A DNA stretch of 10,936 nucleotides, taken from assembly GCA_947246775.1 (NCBI GenBank), contig CAMXTM010000042.1, positions 1 to 10,936 of the forward strand, in the 5' to 3' direction. Below are positions 1 through 6,038 of the stretch, piece after piece. The DNA is from an uncultured Clostridium sp. GTDB taxonomy: Bacteria; Bacillota; Clostridia; Lachnospirales; Anaerotignaceae. The stretch's first letter is position 1. The number at the start of each line of letters is the position of its first letter. A program made the translations under genes and the position numbers. The notes under the pieces were generated by a model. It searched no databases, was not told the DNA's origin, and worked only from the letters and a program-made list of their open reading frames with translations.

Positions 1-521
1 AAAATGGAGAAATAGAGGGCAATCATTTGTATATCATACATTATCCAGATGGAAAAGTATATCATAATACATCACTAGAGGGAAAAGGGCGTTATTTTGG
101 GAAACCTGTTTATTATGAAAATGCAGTAGTGATGTTAATGGTAGATTTTGTAAAAGAAATCATTTGTATTTTTCGTTTGGAAGCAGAACAAAATAAAACA
201 GAAAAAATAGTAGAGTTGCCACTTGCTGTTGTAGAAGATTGTTATAATTTGCAGCTGGATACAAACCCTCTTATGTTGACAAGACAGTCAAATGATGCGT
301 ATTTTGAAGTGATATATCCTAAAAAAGCAAAATTTTCTATCGGAAAGAGGGAAAGTTTTTACTTTGCAGAGGGAAATAAATTGTATTTTAATGTGTGGTA
401 TGAGGAGCCAGAATATAGAGAAGAGATGATTGTCCGCTTGCTGCCAGAGGGAAATATCATAGAAAGATTTTCAGGAGATATTTGTGTTATGCCAAATGGA
501 GAAAAATGGCATTTAAAATAA
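1..521 (+). CDS. Conserved hypothetical protein, 5' end cut off by the window edge
   Basis: I do not recognise a function. The reading frame is open from base 3 to the stop, so the real start probably lies left of the window. A TTG at 27 with GAGGG seven bases before it could start a 164-residue form, but the codons before it (reading NGEIEGNHL) run smoothly into HYPDGKVY, so I prefer a partial gene. What is visible is a soluble protein with no signal peptide or membrane segment. It is rich in aromatic residues and alternating beta-strand-like stretches, with turn motifs such as PDGK, YPKKAKF and MPNGEKW. From memory, small clostridial proteins with a similar end (acidic and aromatic stretch, then MPxGxxW) exist without an assigned role. 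The gene ends just before a terminator shared with the convergent acetyltransferase gene. Confidence 0.7.
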   Translation, partial: NGEIEGNHLYIIHYPDGKVYHNTSLEGKGRYFGKPVYYENAVVMLMVDFVKEIICIFRLEAEQNKTEKIVELPLAVVEDCYNLQLDTNPLMLTRQSNDAYFEVIYPKKAKFSIGKRESFYFAEGNKLYFNVWYEEPEYREEMIVRLLPEGNIIERFSGDICVMPNGEKWHLK

Positions 522-531
522 TAAATAAAGG

Positions 532-571
532 AAAAAGAGAGAAAACTGTAAAAATGGTTTCTCTCTTTTTT
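532..571. terminator. Bidirectional intrinsic terminator between convergent genes
   Basis: The left arm GAGAGAAA (537-544) pairs with TTTCTCTC (558-565), with a further C-G pair after one mismatch. The loop is at about 547-555. The stem is flanked by an A-run (532-536) and a T-run (566-571), so it gives a U-tract in both directions. It can end the upstream hypothetical gene and the acetyltransferase gene that converges on it from the right. Confidence 0.85.
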
Positions 572-573
572 GA

Positions 574-1146
574 TTATAGTGTTGATTTAATTTCAGAAAA
601 TGTTTTTGGAGTAAGGGGTTCTGTTTGGTGAGAGCCAATGTATTTTTGAAGATGGACAATGTCATACCACTTGTGGAATTTGTAGCCACAATGGTTTAGT
701 TTTCCAGTTACTTCATAGCCCATGTGTTTGTGAAATTCTAAACTGTTTTTGTTTAGGTGTTCGTCTTGTCGTTCTGTATAGGCAACACAAGCAATTAGAG
801 TAATAATATTTTGTTTTTGAAGTGCCTTTTCTAGCGCAGCATAAAGTTTTTTACCGATACCCATTTTTCTGCTGTTTTGTGCAATATAAATAGAAACTTC
901 TGCTGTCCAAGCATAAGCTGCTCTTTCACCATAGTCACTGGCATAAGCATAGCCAAGTATTGTACCATTTGATTCTGCTACAAAGTAAGGAAATTTTTGT
1001 AATGTGTGGGTAATTCTACTTTGAAATTGTTGTAGAGAAGGTACTTCATATTCATATGTAATTGCAGTATTTTGTATGTATGGGGCATAAATATCAAGTA
1101 ACGCCTGTGCGTCATTTTCTGTTGCAGTACGAATTTGTATTTTCAT
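574..1146 (-). CDS. GNAT-family N-acetyltransferase, phosphinothricin-acetyltransferase-like
   Basis: A 190-residue cytoplasmic enzyme predicted to move the acetyl group of acetyl-CoA to an amine. The GNAT fold is seen as an N-terminal RTATENDAQALLDIY (6-20), the strand EVSIYI (83-88), the pyrophosphate-binding loop RKMGIG (93-98), and a C-terminal NSLEFHKHMGYEVTGKL block followed by GYKFHKWYD. This order and spacing, with IYAPYIQNTAITYEY near the start, match the PAT/Bar subgroup. Its members act on phosphinothricin, methionine sulfone or other amino-acid-like compounds, so the substrate here is open. Length is near the family norm (about 170-190), with a short extra tail after residue 170. 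The start ATG has an AGAGGA site about ten bases upstream and its own promoter. It appears to be a single-gene unit, convergent with the upstream gene and divergent from the membrane-protein gene. Confidence 0.88.
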   Translation of the reverse strand: MKIQIRTATENDAQALLDIYAPYIQNTAITYEYEVPSLQQFQSRITHTLQKFPYFVAESNGTILGYAYASDYGERAAYAWTAEVSIYIAQNSRKMGIGKKLYAALEKALQKQNIITLIACVAYTERQDEHLNKNSLEFHKHMGYEVTGKLNHCGYKFHKWYDIVHLQKYIGSHQTEPLTPKTFSEIKSTL

Positions 1147-1176
1147 AAAAAATCAATCCTCTTTTGTTTTGATGAA

Positions 1177-1205
1177 ACTATAGCATAAAACGATATAAAA
1201 ATCAA
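1177..1205 (-). promoter_or_regulatory. Sigma-A-type promoter of the acetyltransferase gene
   Basis: Read on the minus strand, TTGATT (1205-1200) is followed by a 17-base spacer and TATAGT (1182-1177). A TGC just before the -10 gives an extended -10. Transcription would start near 1170, about 24 bases before the ATG, with the AGAGGA ribosome site (1163-1158) in between. Spacing and match are good, but nothing beyond sequence supports it. Confidence 0.6.
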
Positions 1206-1219
1206 TGTGTAGGAATAGG

Positions 1220-1248
1220 TTGTTAGTTGCAGAAAATTATGGTAATAT
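1220..1248 (+). promoter_or_regulatory. Candidate promoter of the small membrane-protein gene
   Basis: TTGTTA (1220-1225), a 17-base spacer and TAATAT (1243-1248), with TGG directly before the -10. Both boxes match consensus at four of six bases. The start point would be near 1255, leaving a leader of about 36 bases that contains the strong ribosome site. It lies back to back with the acetyltransferase promoter. Confidence 0.4.
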
Positions 1249-1277
1249 AAAAACAGTTTTGAGGATTGCATTATAGT

Positions 1278-1286
1278 AGGAGGTGA
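1278..1286 (+). promoter_or_regulatory. Perfect Shine-Dalgarno AGGAGGTGA that decides the start of the next gene
   Basis: AGGAGGTGA is complementary to the 3' end of 16S rRNA. An in-frame GTG at 1283 lies inside this site and cannot be the start. The TTG at 1292, eight bases after AGGAGG, is at the normal distance and is taken as the start codon. Confidence 0.8.
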
Positions 1287-1291
1287 TTTTT

Positions 1292-1690
1292 TTGACAAAA
1301 AAGACTACTTTTTCTGATATTATTTGTTTGTATATTGCAATTATTTGTCAGTTGTATGCTAGATTTTATCAAAACATATTGCATTATAGTAACATACCAA
1401 TATTGACGAATATTGGTTTACTTGTTTATGAGTATGTGGCGTTTGAGCTGTTTTTGATATGTGTGATAAAACCGATAGGAAGTGTAGTGCAAGAAAATTT
1501 TCAGCTTGAAATATATGCAAAGAGGAATCAATTTTATGGTATTTTGATAGGGATTATCGTGTTGTATGTGTTGTTTGTGGTGCTTATGCAGTTTCATATT
1601 TTGCCTGTTTCCCTGATGACATCACCAGTTCGTTTTGTTGTGTATGGAATATTTTGTTTGTTGGGCTTTTTTATTGGTTTATATACATAA
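1292..1690 (+). CDS. Small four-helix integral membrane protein, function unknown
   Basis: A 132-residue, very hydrophobic protein that I do not recognise. Likely membrane segments are at about residues 7-25, 38-60, 81-101 and 112-131. The polar stretch between helices 2 and 3 (about 62-80) contains QENFQLEIYAKRNQ. The N-terminus MTKKTTF is positively charged, as expected for a cytoplasmic end. There is no obvious catalytic motif or cleavable signal peptide. The TTG start is set by the ribosome site at 1278. The protein ends two residues after helix 4, which is compact but not clearly truncated. It lies alone between the divergent acetyltransferase gene and the rpoB leader, in the same direction as rpoB. 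Weak termination after it could let some transcription run into rpoB. Confidence 0.65.
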   Translation: MTKKTTFSDIICLYIAIICQLYARFYQNILHYSNIPILTNIGLLVYEYVAFELFLICVIKPIGSVVQENFQLEIYAKRNQFYGILIGIIVLYVLFVVLMQFHILPVSLMTSPVRFVVYGIFCLLGFFIGLYT

Positions 1691-1710
1691 GTGAGCATAA
1701 AAAAAAGACC

Positions 1711-1739
1711 TTGACAACAAGACCATGATATGGTAATAT
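1711..1739 (+). promoter_or_regulatory. Strong sigma-A-type promoter, probably for rpoBC
   Basis: Perfect TTGACA (1711-1716), a 17-base spacer, TAATAT (1734-1739), and TGG just before the -10 (extended -10). The start would be near 1746, giving a leader of about 350 bases before the rpoB ATG. I found no better promoter between here and rpoB. The 12-mer TATGGTAATATA covering the -10 also occurs at 1238-1249, over the -10 of the membrane-protein promoter. Confidence 0.6.
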
Positions 1740-1784
1740 ATTGGCTATATCAGCTAAGTCACGCACTGAATATATTTCTTTTTT
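1735..1784 (+). terminator. Weak terminator-like hairpin after the membrane-protein gene
   Basis: AATATATT (1735-1742) can pair with AATATATT (1769-1776), enclosing a small hairpin (GGCT/AGCT, 1743-1755). The outer right arm leads into TTTCTTTTTT (1775-1784). The outer stem is all A/T, so ending would be inefficient. The left arm overlaps the -10 box of the promoter at 1711-1739, so only transcripts from further upstream could form it. Confidence 0.25.
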
Positions 1785-1807
1785 ATAGTATAGCATAGTA
1801 ACGAATA

Positions 1808-1843
1808 AATTTCAACAAATTTTTATGAAATTTTGTTGAAATT
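1808..1843 (+). repeat. Perfect 12-bp inverted repeat (AT-rich hairpin) in the rpoB leader
   Basis: AATTTCAACAAA (1808-1819) is the exact reverse complement of TTTGTTGAAATT (1832-1843). After one mismatch the stem continues with three more A-T pairs (1821-1823 with 1828-1830), closing a TATG loop. No T-run follows, so it does not look like a classical terminator. It could be an RNA stem, or a dyad binding site for a protein at the DNA level. Confidence 0.7.
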
Positions 1844-1874
1844 CCATGTTATATTTTTATGAATTTTGTCGAAA
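1820..1874 (+). repeat. Imperfect direct repeat overlapping the inverted repeat
   Basis: Bases 1820-1841 and 1854-1874 match except for one missing A and one T-to-C change: TTTTTATGAA(A)TTTTGT, then TGAAA or CGAAA. With the left arm of the dyad this gives three related sites around TTTGTTGAAA, two in one orientation and one in the other. Confidence 0.6.
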
Positions 1875-1930
1875 AGAAAGTATATGCTGTTCAGTGTTGT
1901 GTAATTTTACGTTAAAGGGGGTTTGAGAGT

Positions 1931-1996
1931 ATGCAAAAACACCCTAATTTTATAAAATTAGAATCTTCATGGAGAGGCTTTTGTTATGACTGCTGA
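1931..1996 (+). CDS. Possible 21-codon leader peptide ORF upstream of rpoB
   Basis: ATG at 1931 reads MQKHPNFIKLESSWRGFCYDC and then TGA. A purine-rich AAAGGGGG (1914-1921) ends nine bases before it, a workable ribosome site. The ORF spans the left arms of two competing RNA stems and its stop sits at the edge of another, so a translating ribosome would change the fold. The peptide has no run of one amino acid, which argues against a classical amino-acid attenuator. It may simply be a chance ORF. Confidence 0.25.
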   Translation: MQKHPNFIKLESSWRGFCYDC

Positions 1997-2056
1997 TGAA
2001 AGGTAGTACAAGCAAAGGTCTAGCTTTGTTTGATTCTAAATTTTTTGCGTAAAAAA
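1944..2056 (+). ncRNA. Candidate structured RNA element in the rpoB leader, with alternative folds
   Basis: CTAATTTTATAAAATTAG (1944-1961) is a perfect 18-base palindrome. Its right side overlaps TTAGAATC (1958-1965), which pairs perfectly with GATTCTAA (2032-2039). Inside that long-range stem are TTCAT/ATGAA (1966-1970 with 1996-2000) and AAGCAAAG/CTTTGTTT (2010-2017 with 2024-2031, one G-U pair, loop GTCTAG). The last hairpin abuts the outer stem, as in a three-way junction. A short A/T hairpin (2041-2046 with 2051-2056) follows. I do not recognise it as a named family. The pairings are seen in the sequence, but the fold is inferred by eye. Confidence 0.35.
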
Positions 2057-2098
2057 ATGTTTTCACGGCGTAATGAATATTTTCGAGAGGTGACATAG

Positions 2099-5000
2099 AT
2101 GGAAAAGAACAGAATTCACGCACTTCCTTTGGGCGACAGTGTAAGAATGAGTTACTCAAGAATCAATGAAGTTCTTGAAATGCCAAATCTAATTGAAGTT
2201 CAAAAAGACAGTTATAAGTGGTTTTTGAATGAAGGTTTGAATGAAGTCTTTGAGGATATTTCTCCCATTATGGATTTCAGCGGCAATTTAGAATTAAAGC
2301 TGACAGATTTTACTTTAGATTCTGAACCAAAGTATTCTATTGAAGAGTGTAAAGAAAGAGATGCCACATATGCAGCAGCTTTAAAAGTAAAAGCAAGACT
2401 GTATAATAAAGAACTAGATGAAATTAAGGAACAAGAAATTTTTATGGGAGATTTTCCTTTGATGACAGAGACAGGAACATTTATCATCAATGGAGCAGAG
2501 CGTGTTATTGTTAGCCAGCTAGTGCGTTCTCCAGGTATTTATTATGCTTCTGATTTTGATAAAGTTGGTAAAAAGTTACTTTCTGCGACTGTCATACCAA
2601 ATAGGGGAGCTTGGTTAGAATATGAAACCGATTCCAATGATGTTTTTTATGTAAGAGTAGACCGTACAAGAAAAGTACCTGTTACAGTATTGATAAGGGC
2701 ATTGGGCATTGGTAGTGACGCAGAGATTATAGAACTGTTTGGAGAAGAACCAAAGATATTGGCGACAATAGAAAAAGACGTTTCAAAATCATATGAAGAA
2801 GGTTTAATAGAACTGTATAAGAAATTGCGTCCAGGAGAACCACCAACAGTAGAGAGTTCTGAAACATTGTTGAGAGGTATGTTTTTTGACGCAAAGAGAT
2901 ATGATTTAGCGAAAGTAGGAAGATATAAATTTAATAAAAAACTTGCCTTGCGTAATAGGATAAAGGGAGCAAAACTAGCAGAAAATGTCATTGATAGTAT
3001 GACTGGAGAAGTAGTAGCAGAAGCAGGCATGAAATTGACATTAGAGCTGTGTGATGAAATACAAAATACAGGTGTTCCATTTGTTTATATTGAGCCAGAG
3101 GAACAAGAAGATGTAAAAGTAAAAATATTAACAAATCAGGTAGTAGAAATTGACCCATATTTAGCAGAATTCGACTTGACAGGAATAGAATTAGGAATCA
3201 AAGAAAAAGTATACTATCCTGTATTAGTAAAAATATTAGAAAGTTATGATACAGCAGAAGAAATTAAGGCTGCTATAAAAGAAAACATACATGAGCTGCT
3301 GCCAAAACATATCACACTAGAAGATATTATGGCTTCTATCAATTATGTTATGCAGTTAGATTATGGATATGGTAATGTAGATGATATTGACCATTTGGGA
3401 AATAGACGTATTCGTTCTGTTGGGGAATTGTTGCAAAATCAATTTAGGATTGGTCTTTCCAGAATGGAAAGAGTTGTTAGAGAAAGAATGACAACACAAG
3501 ATATTGCAGTTGTGACACCACAAGCACTTATCAATGTGCGTCCAGTAACAGCAGCAATCAAAGAATTTTTTGGAAGTTCACAGTTGTCACAGTTTATGGA
3601 CCAAAATAATCCACTTTCAGAGTTGACACATAAACGTCGTTTGTCTGCATTAGGTCCTGGTGGTTTGTCAAGGGAGAGAGCAGGATTTGAAGTGCGTGAC
3701 GTTCACCATTCACACTATGGTAGAATGTGTCCTATAGAGACACCTGAAGGTCCTAATATCGGCTTAATTAACTCACTTGCCACATTTGCAAGAATCAATG
3801 AATATGGCTTTATAGAAGCACCATATAGAAAAGTAGACCAAAGTGGGGAAGAACCAAGAGTTACAGATGAGTTTGTATATGTAACAGCAGATGAAGAAGA
3901 AAATTATAATGTTGCACAAGCGAATGAGCCATTAGATGAGCAGGGACATTTTATGCATAAAAAAGTTTCTGGACGACATAGGGAAGACATTATTGAGGTA
4001 GATAGAAAAGAAATTCACTTGATGGACGTTTCACCAAAACAGATGGTATCTGTAGCAACAGCATTGATACCATTTTTGGAAAATGATGATGCTAATAGGG
4101 CGCTTATGGGTTCTAATATGCAACGTCAGGCAGTACCTTTGCTTGTAACAGATTCCCCTATTGTTGGTACAGGCATGGAATATAAAACAGCAAAAGACTC
4201 TGGTATTTGTGTCATTGCAAAACATTCTGGAGTAGCAGAAAAAGTTGCTGCAAATGAAATTATTGTAAAAACAGATGAGGGAAAACGAGACACATATCGT
4301 TTAATTAAATATCAAAGAAGTAATCAAAGTACTTGTTTGAATCAAAGACCAATTATTAACCAAGGGGATAGAATAAAAGAGGGGCAAATTATAGCAGATG
4401 GTGCATCAACATCAAATGGCGAGCTTGCCCTTGGTAAAAATCCACTCATTGGCTTTATGACATGGGAGGGTTATAACTATGAAGATGCTGTACTTTTGAG
4501 TGAAAAATTGGTACAAGAAGATGTTTATACCTCTGTTCATGTAAATGAATTTGAATCTGAGGCAAGAGATACAAAACTTGGTCCAGAAGAAATTACAAGA
4601 GATATACCAAATGTAGGAGAAGATGCTTTGCGTGATTTGGACGCAAGGGGTATTGTAAGAATTGGTGCTGAAGTGCGTCCAAATGATATATTAGTTGGAA
4701 AAGTAACACCAAAAGGAGAAACAGAACTAACAGCAGAAGAAAGACTTTTGAGGGCGATTTTTGGAGAAAAGGCAAGAGAAGTAAGAGATACCTCTTTGAG
4801 AGTGCCTCATGGTGAAAGTGGTATTATTGTTGATGTTAAAATATTTACAAGAGAAAATGGCGACGATATTGGGCCAGGGGTAAACCAACTTGTTAGAGTT
4901 TATATTGCACAGAAAAGAAAGATTTCTGTTGGTGATAAAATGGCTGGTAGACATGGTAATAAGGGTGTTGTTTCAAGAGTGCTGCCAGTAGAAGATATGC

Positions 5001-6019
5001 CATTTTTGCCAAATGGTAGACCATTGGATATTGTGTTAAATCCTTTGGGTATACCATCTCGTATGAATATAGGGCAAGTATTGGAAACACACTTGAGTCT
5101 TGCTGCAAAAGCATTGGGCTGGAAAGTAGCGACACCAGTATTTGATGGTGCTGATGAAGTAAGCATTATGGATACATTAGAAATGGCAAATGACTATGTC
5201 AATACAAGCTGGGAAGAATTTTCAGCAAAATGGAAAGACTTGTTGCAAGGTGAAATTTATGATGAGCTTTATGAGAATAGAGACCATAGAGAAGAATGGA
5301 AAGGTGTTAAATTAAGTAGAGATGGAAAAGTAGAATTGCGTGATGGTAGAACAGGAGAATTGTTTGACAATAGGGTTACGATAGGATTTATGCACTATTT
5401 GAAATTACACCATTTGGTAGATGATAAAATTCATGCTCGTTCTACAGGTCCTTATTCACTTGTTACACAACAACCATTGGGTGGTAAAGCACAGTTTGGT
5501 GGACAACGTTTTGGAGAGATGGAAGTTTGGGCATTGGAGGCATATGGAGCAGCATATACATTGCAAGAAATATTAACTGTAAAATCAGATGATATTGTAG
5601 GACGTGTAAAAACATATGAAGCAATTGTAAAAGGGGAAAATATACCAGAACCAGGCGTTCCAGAATCATTTAAGGTATTGTTAAAAGAATTGCAGTCATT
5701 GGCGTTGGATATACGAGTGTTGAGAGAAGACCAAACAGAAGTAGAAATCAAAGAATCTATTGATGATGTAGATGATTTGAATGTAAATATTGATGGATAT
5801 GAAAGAGATGATGACGATGATAGAAGCTCTTTTATGGGACACACAGATGAACCAATGTCTGAAGAAGAACATTTAATAGATTTTCTTTTTGATGATGATG
5901 ATAGTATAGATTCAGATGATGATTTATTAGATGATTATACAGATGATGTAGATGATTTAATTGACGATGACGATTTAGATGATTTAGATGATATAGATGA
6001 TTTAGATGATGAGGAATAA
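2099..6019 (+). CDS. rpoB: DNA-directed RNA polymerase subunit beta
   Basis: The second-largest subunit of the core RNA polymerase, forming one pincer and part of the active centre with beta'. The 1306 residues follow the family from the N-terminal lobe ([16 protein letters not shown]) onward. The rifampicin-binding cluster is intact: [14 protein letters not shown] at about 493-506, then [15 protein letters not shown]501, H511 and S516 correspond to E. coli D516, H526 and S531, and all are wild-type. [12 protein letters not shown] (945-956) near the active site and the C-terminal [21 protein letters not shown] are present. Bacillus RpoB is about 1190 residues; most of the excess is an acidic tail from about residue 1220. 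The ATG has AGAGGTGA at good spacing. rpoC starts 19 bases after the stop, so the two genes are co-transcribed. Unusually, no rplJ/rplL lies immediately upstream. Confidence 0.99.
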   Translation: MEKNRIHALPLGDSVRMSYSRINEVLEMPNLIEVQKDSYKWFLNEGLNEVFEDISPIMDFSGNLELKLTDFTLDSEPKYSIEECKERDATYAAALKVKARLYNKELDEIKEQEIFMGDFPLMTETGTFIINGAERVIVSQLVRSPGIYYASDFDKVGKKLLSATVIPNRGAWLEYETDSNDVFYVRVDRTRKVPVTVLIRALGIGSDAEIIELFGEEPKILATIEKDVSKSYEEGLIELYKKLRPGEPPTVESSETLLRGMFFDAKRYDLAKVGRYKFNKKLALRNRIKGAKLAENVIDSMTGEVVAEAGMKLTLELCDEIQNTGVPFVYIEPEEQEDVKVKILTNQVVEIDPYLAEFDLTGIELGIKEKVYYPVLVKILESYDTAEEIKAAIKENIHELLPKHITLEDIMASINYVMQLDYGYGNVDDIDHLGNRRIRSVGELLQNQFRIGLSRMERVVRERMTTQDIAVVTPQALINVRPVTAAIKEFFGSSQLSQFMDQNNPLSELTHKRRLSALGPGGLSRERAGFEVRDVHHSHYGRMCPIETPEGPNIGLINSLATFARINEYGFIEAPYRKVDQSGEEPRVTDEFVYVTADEEENYNVAQANEPLDEQGHFMHKKVSGRHREDIIEVDRKEIHLMDVSPKQMVSVATALIPFLENDDANRALMGSNMQRQAVPLLVTDSPIVGTGMEYKTAKDSGICVIAKHSGVAEKVAANEIIVKTDEGKRDTYRLIKYQRSNQSTCLNQRPIINQGDRIKEGQIIADGASTSNGELALGKNPLIGFMTWEGYNYEDAVLLSEKLVQEDVYTSVHVNEFESEARDTKLGPEEITRDIPNVGEDALRDLDARGIVRIGAEVRPNDILVGKVTPKGETELTAEERLLRAIFGEKAREVRDTSLRVPHGESGIIVDVKIFTRENGDDIGPGVNQLVRVYIAQKRKISVGDKMAGRHGNKGVVSRVLPVEDMPFLPNGRPLDIVLNPLGIPSRMNIGQVLETHLSLAAKALGWKVATPVFDGADEVSIMDTLEMANDYVNTSWEEFSAKWKDLLQGEIYDELYENRDHREEWKGVKLSRDGKVELRDGRTGELFDNRVTIGFMHYLKLHHLVDDKIHARSTGPYSLVTQQPLGGKAQFGGQRFGEMEVWALEAYGAAYTLQEILTVKSDDIVGRVKTYEAIVKGENIPEPGVPESFKVLLKELQSLALDIRVLREDQTEVEIKESIDDVDDLNVNIDGYERDDDDDRSSFMGHTDEPMSEEEHLIDFLFDDDDSIDSDDDLLDDYTDDVDDLIDDDDLDDLDDIDDLDDEE
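5756..6016 (+). repeat. Acidic low-complexity tail of RpoB, with a 9-bp tandem repeat at its end
   Basis: Residues 1220-1306 contain about 38 Asp and 7 Glu out of 87, with almost no basic residues. At the DNA level the end is GATTTAGAT repeated four times (5972-6007, third copy GATATAGAT), coding for Asp-Leu-Asp units. GAT-rich stretches continue upstream. Such tandem copies can change number by replication slippage, in steps of three residues and without a frameshift. The tail lies beyond the part of RpoB conserved across bacteria. Confidence 0.85.
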
Positions 6020-6020
6020 G

Positions 6021-6027
6021 AAAGGAG
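6021..6027 (+). promoter_or_regulatory. Shine-Dalgarno site of rpoC with long spacing
   Basis: AAAGGAG begins two bases after the rpoB stop and ends eleven bases before the rpoC ATG at 6039, longer than usual. Closer ATGs at 6029 and 6032 are in another frame. A stop (TGA, 6030) closes the rpoC frame upstream, so 6039 remains the start. Confidence 0.7.
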
Positions 6028-6038
6028 CATGATGGTTC

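Larger units (their letters stand above)
1746..2098 (+). promoter_or_regulatory. Long 5' leader region of rpoB (no ordinary gene)
   Basis: About 350 bases without a normal-sized gene, between the predicted start point and the rpoB ATG. In order it holds a T-rich stretch, a 12-bp inverted repeat with a related direct repeat (1808-1874), a purine-rich AAAGGGGG (1914-1921) before a possible 21-codon ORF (1931-1996), and a set of hairpins (1944-2056). The rpoB ribosome site AGAGGTGA (2086-2093) follows, eight bases after its AGG to the ATG. The region is AT-rich and shows no tRNA or known riboswitch that I recognise. Confidence 0.5.

Noticed and set aside
27..29. TTG at 27 as the start of the first gene
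   Set aside because: The frame stays open to the window edge and the codons before it read as plausible protein. A 5'-truncated gene is more likely, although GAGGG upstream keeps the TTG possible.
1292..1320. TTGACA at 1292 as a promoter -35 box
   Set aside because: The hexamer 17 bases on (TGATAT) is a poor -10 and the site is the start codon of a gene. The similar TTGACA at the XRE start (minus strand, 10253) has only TATGGG at -10.
1944..2040. Ribosomal protein L10 leader
   Set aside because: Those elements lie upstream of rplJ. There is no rplJ here, and I could not match the known L10 leader sequence.
1690..2098. tRNA, named riboswitch or CRISPR repeat in the rpoB upstream gap
   Set aside because: No cloverleaf, no T-loop GTTCRA, no conserved riboswitch core that I recognise, and no regularly spaced repeats.
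1950..2159. 69-codon minus-strand frame across the rpoB start
   Set aside because: It runs through the rpoB ribosome site and start codon, has no Shine-Dalgarno site of its own, and shows no recognisable protein features.
5452..5844. 130-codon minus-strand frame opposite the end of rpoB
   Set aside because: It lies wholly inside rpoB. Its Ser/Thr-rich sequence is what the reverse of GAT/GAA-rich codons gives. No ribosome site or promoter was seen. Other minus-strand frames inside rpoB and rpoC were left out for the same reason.
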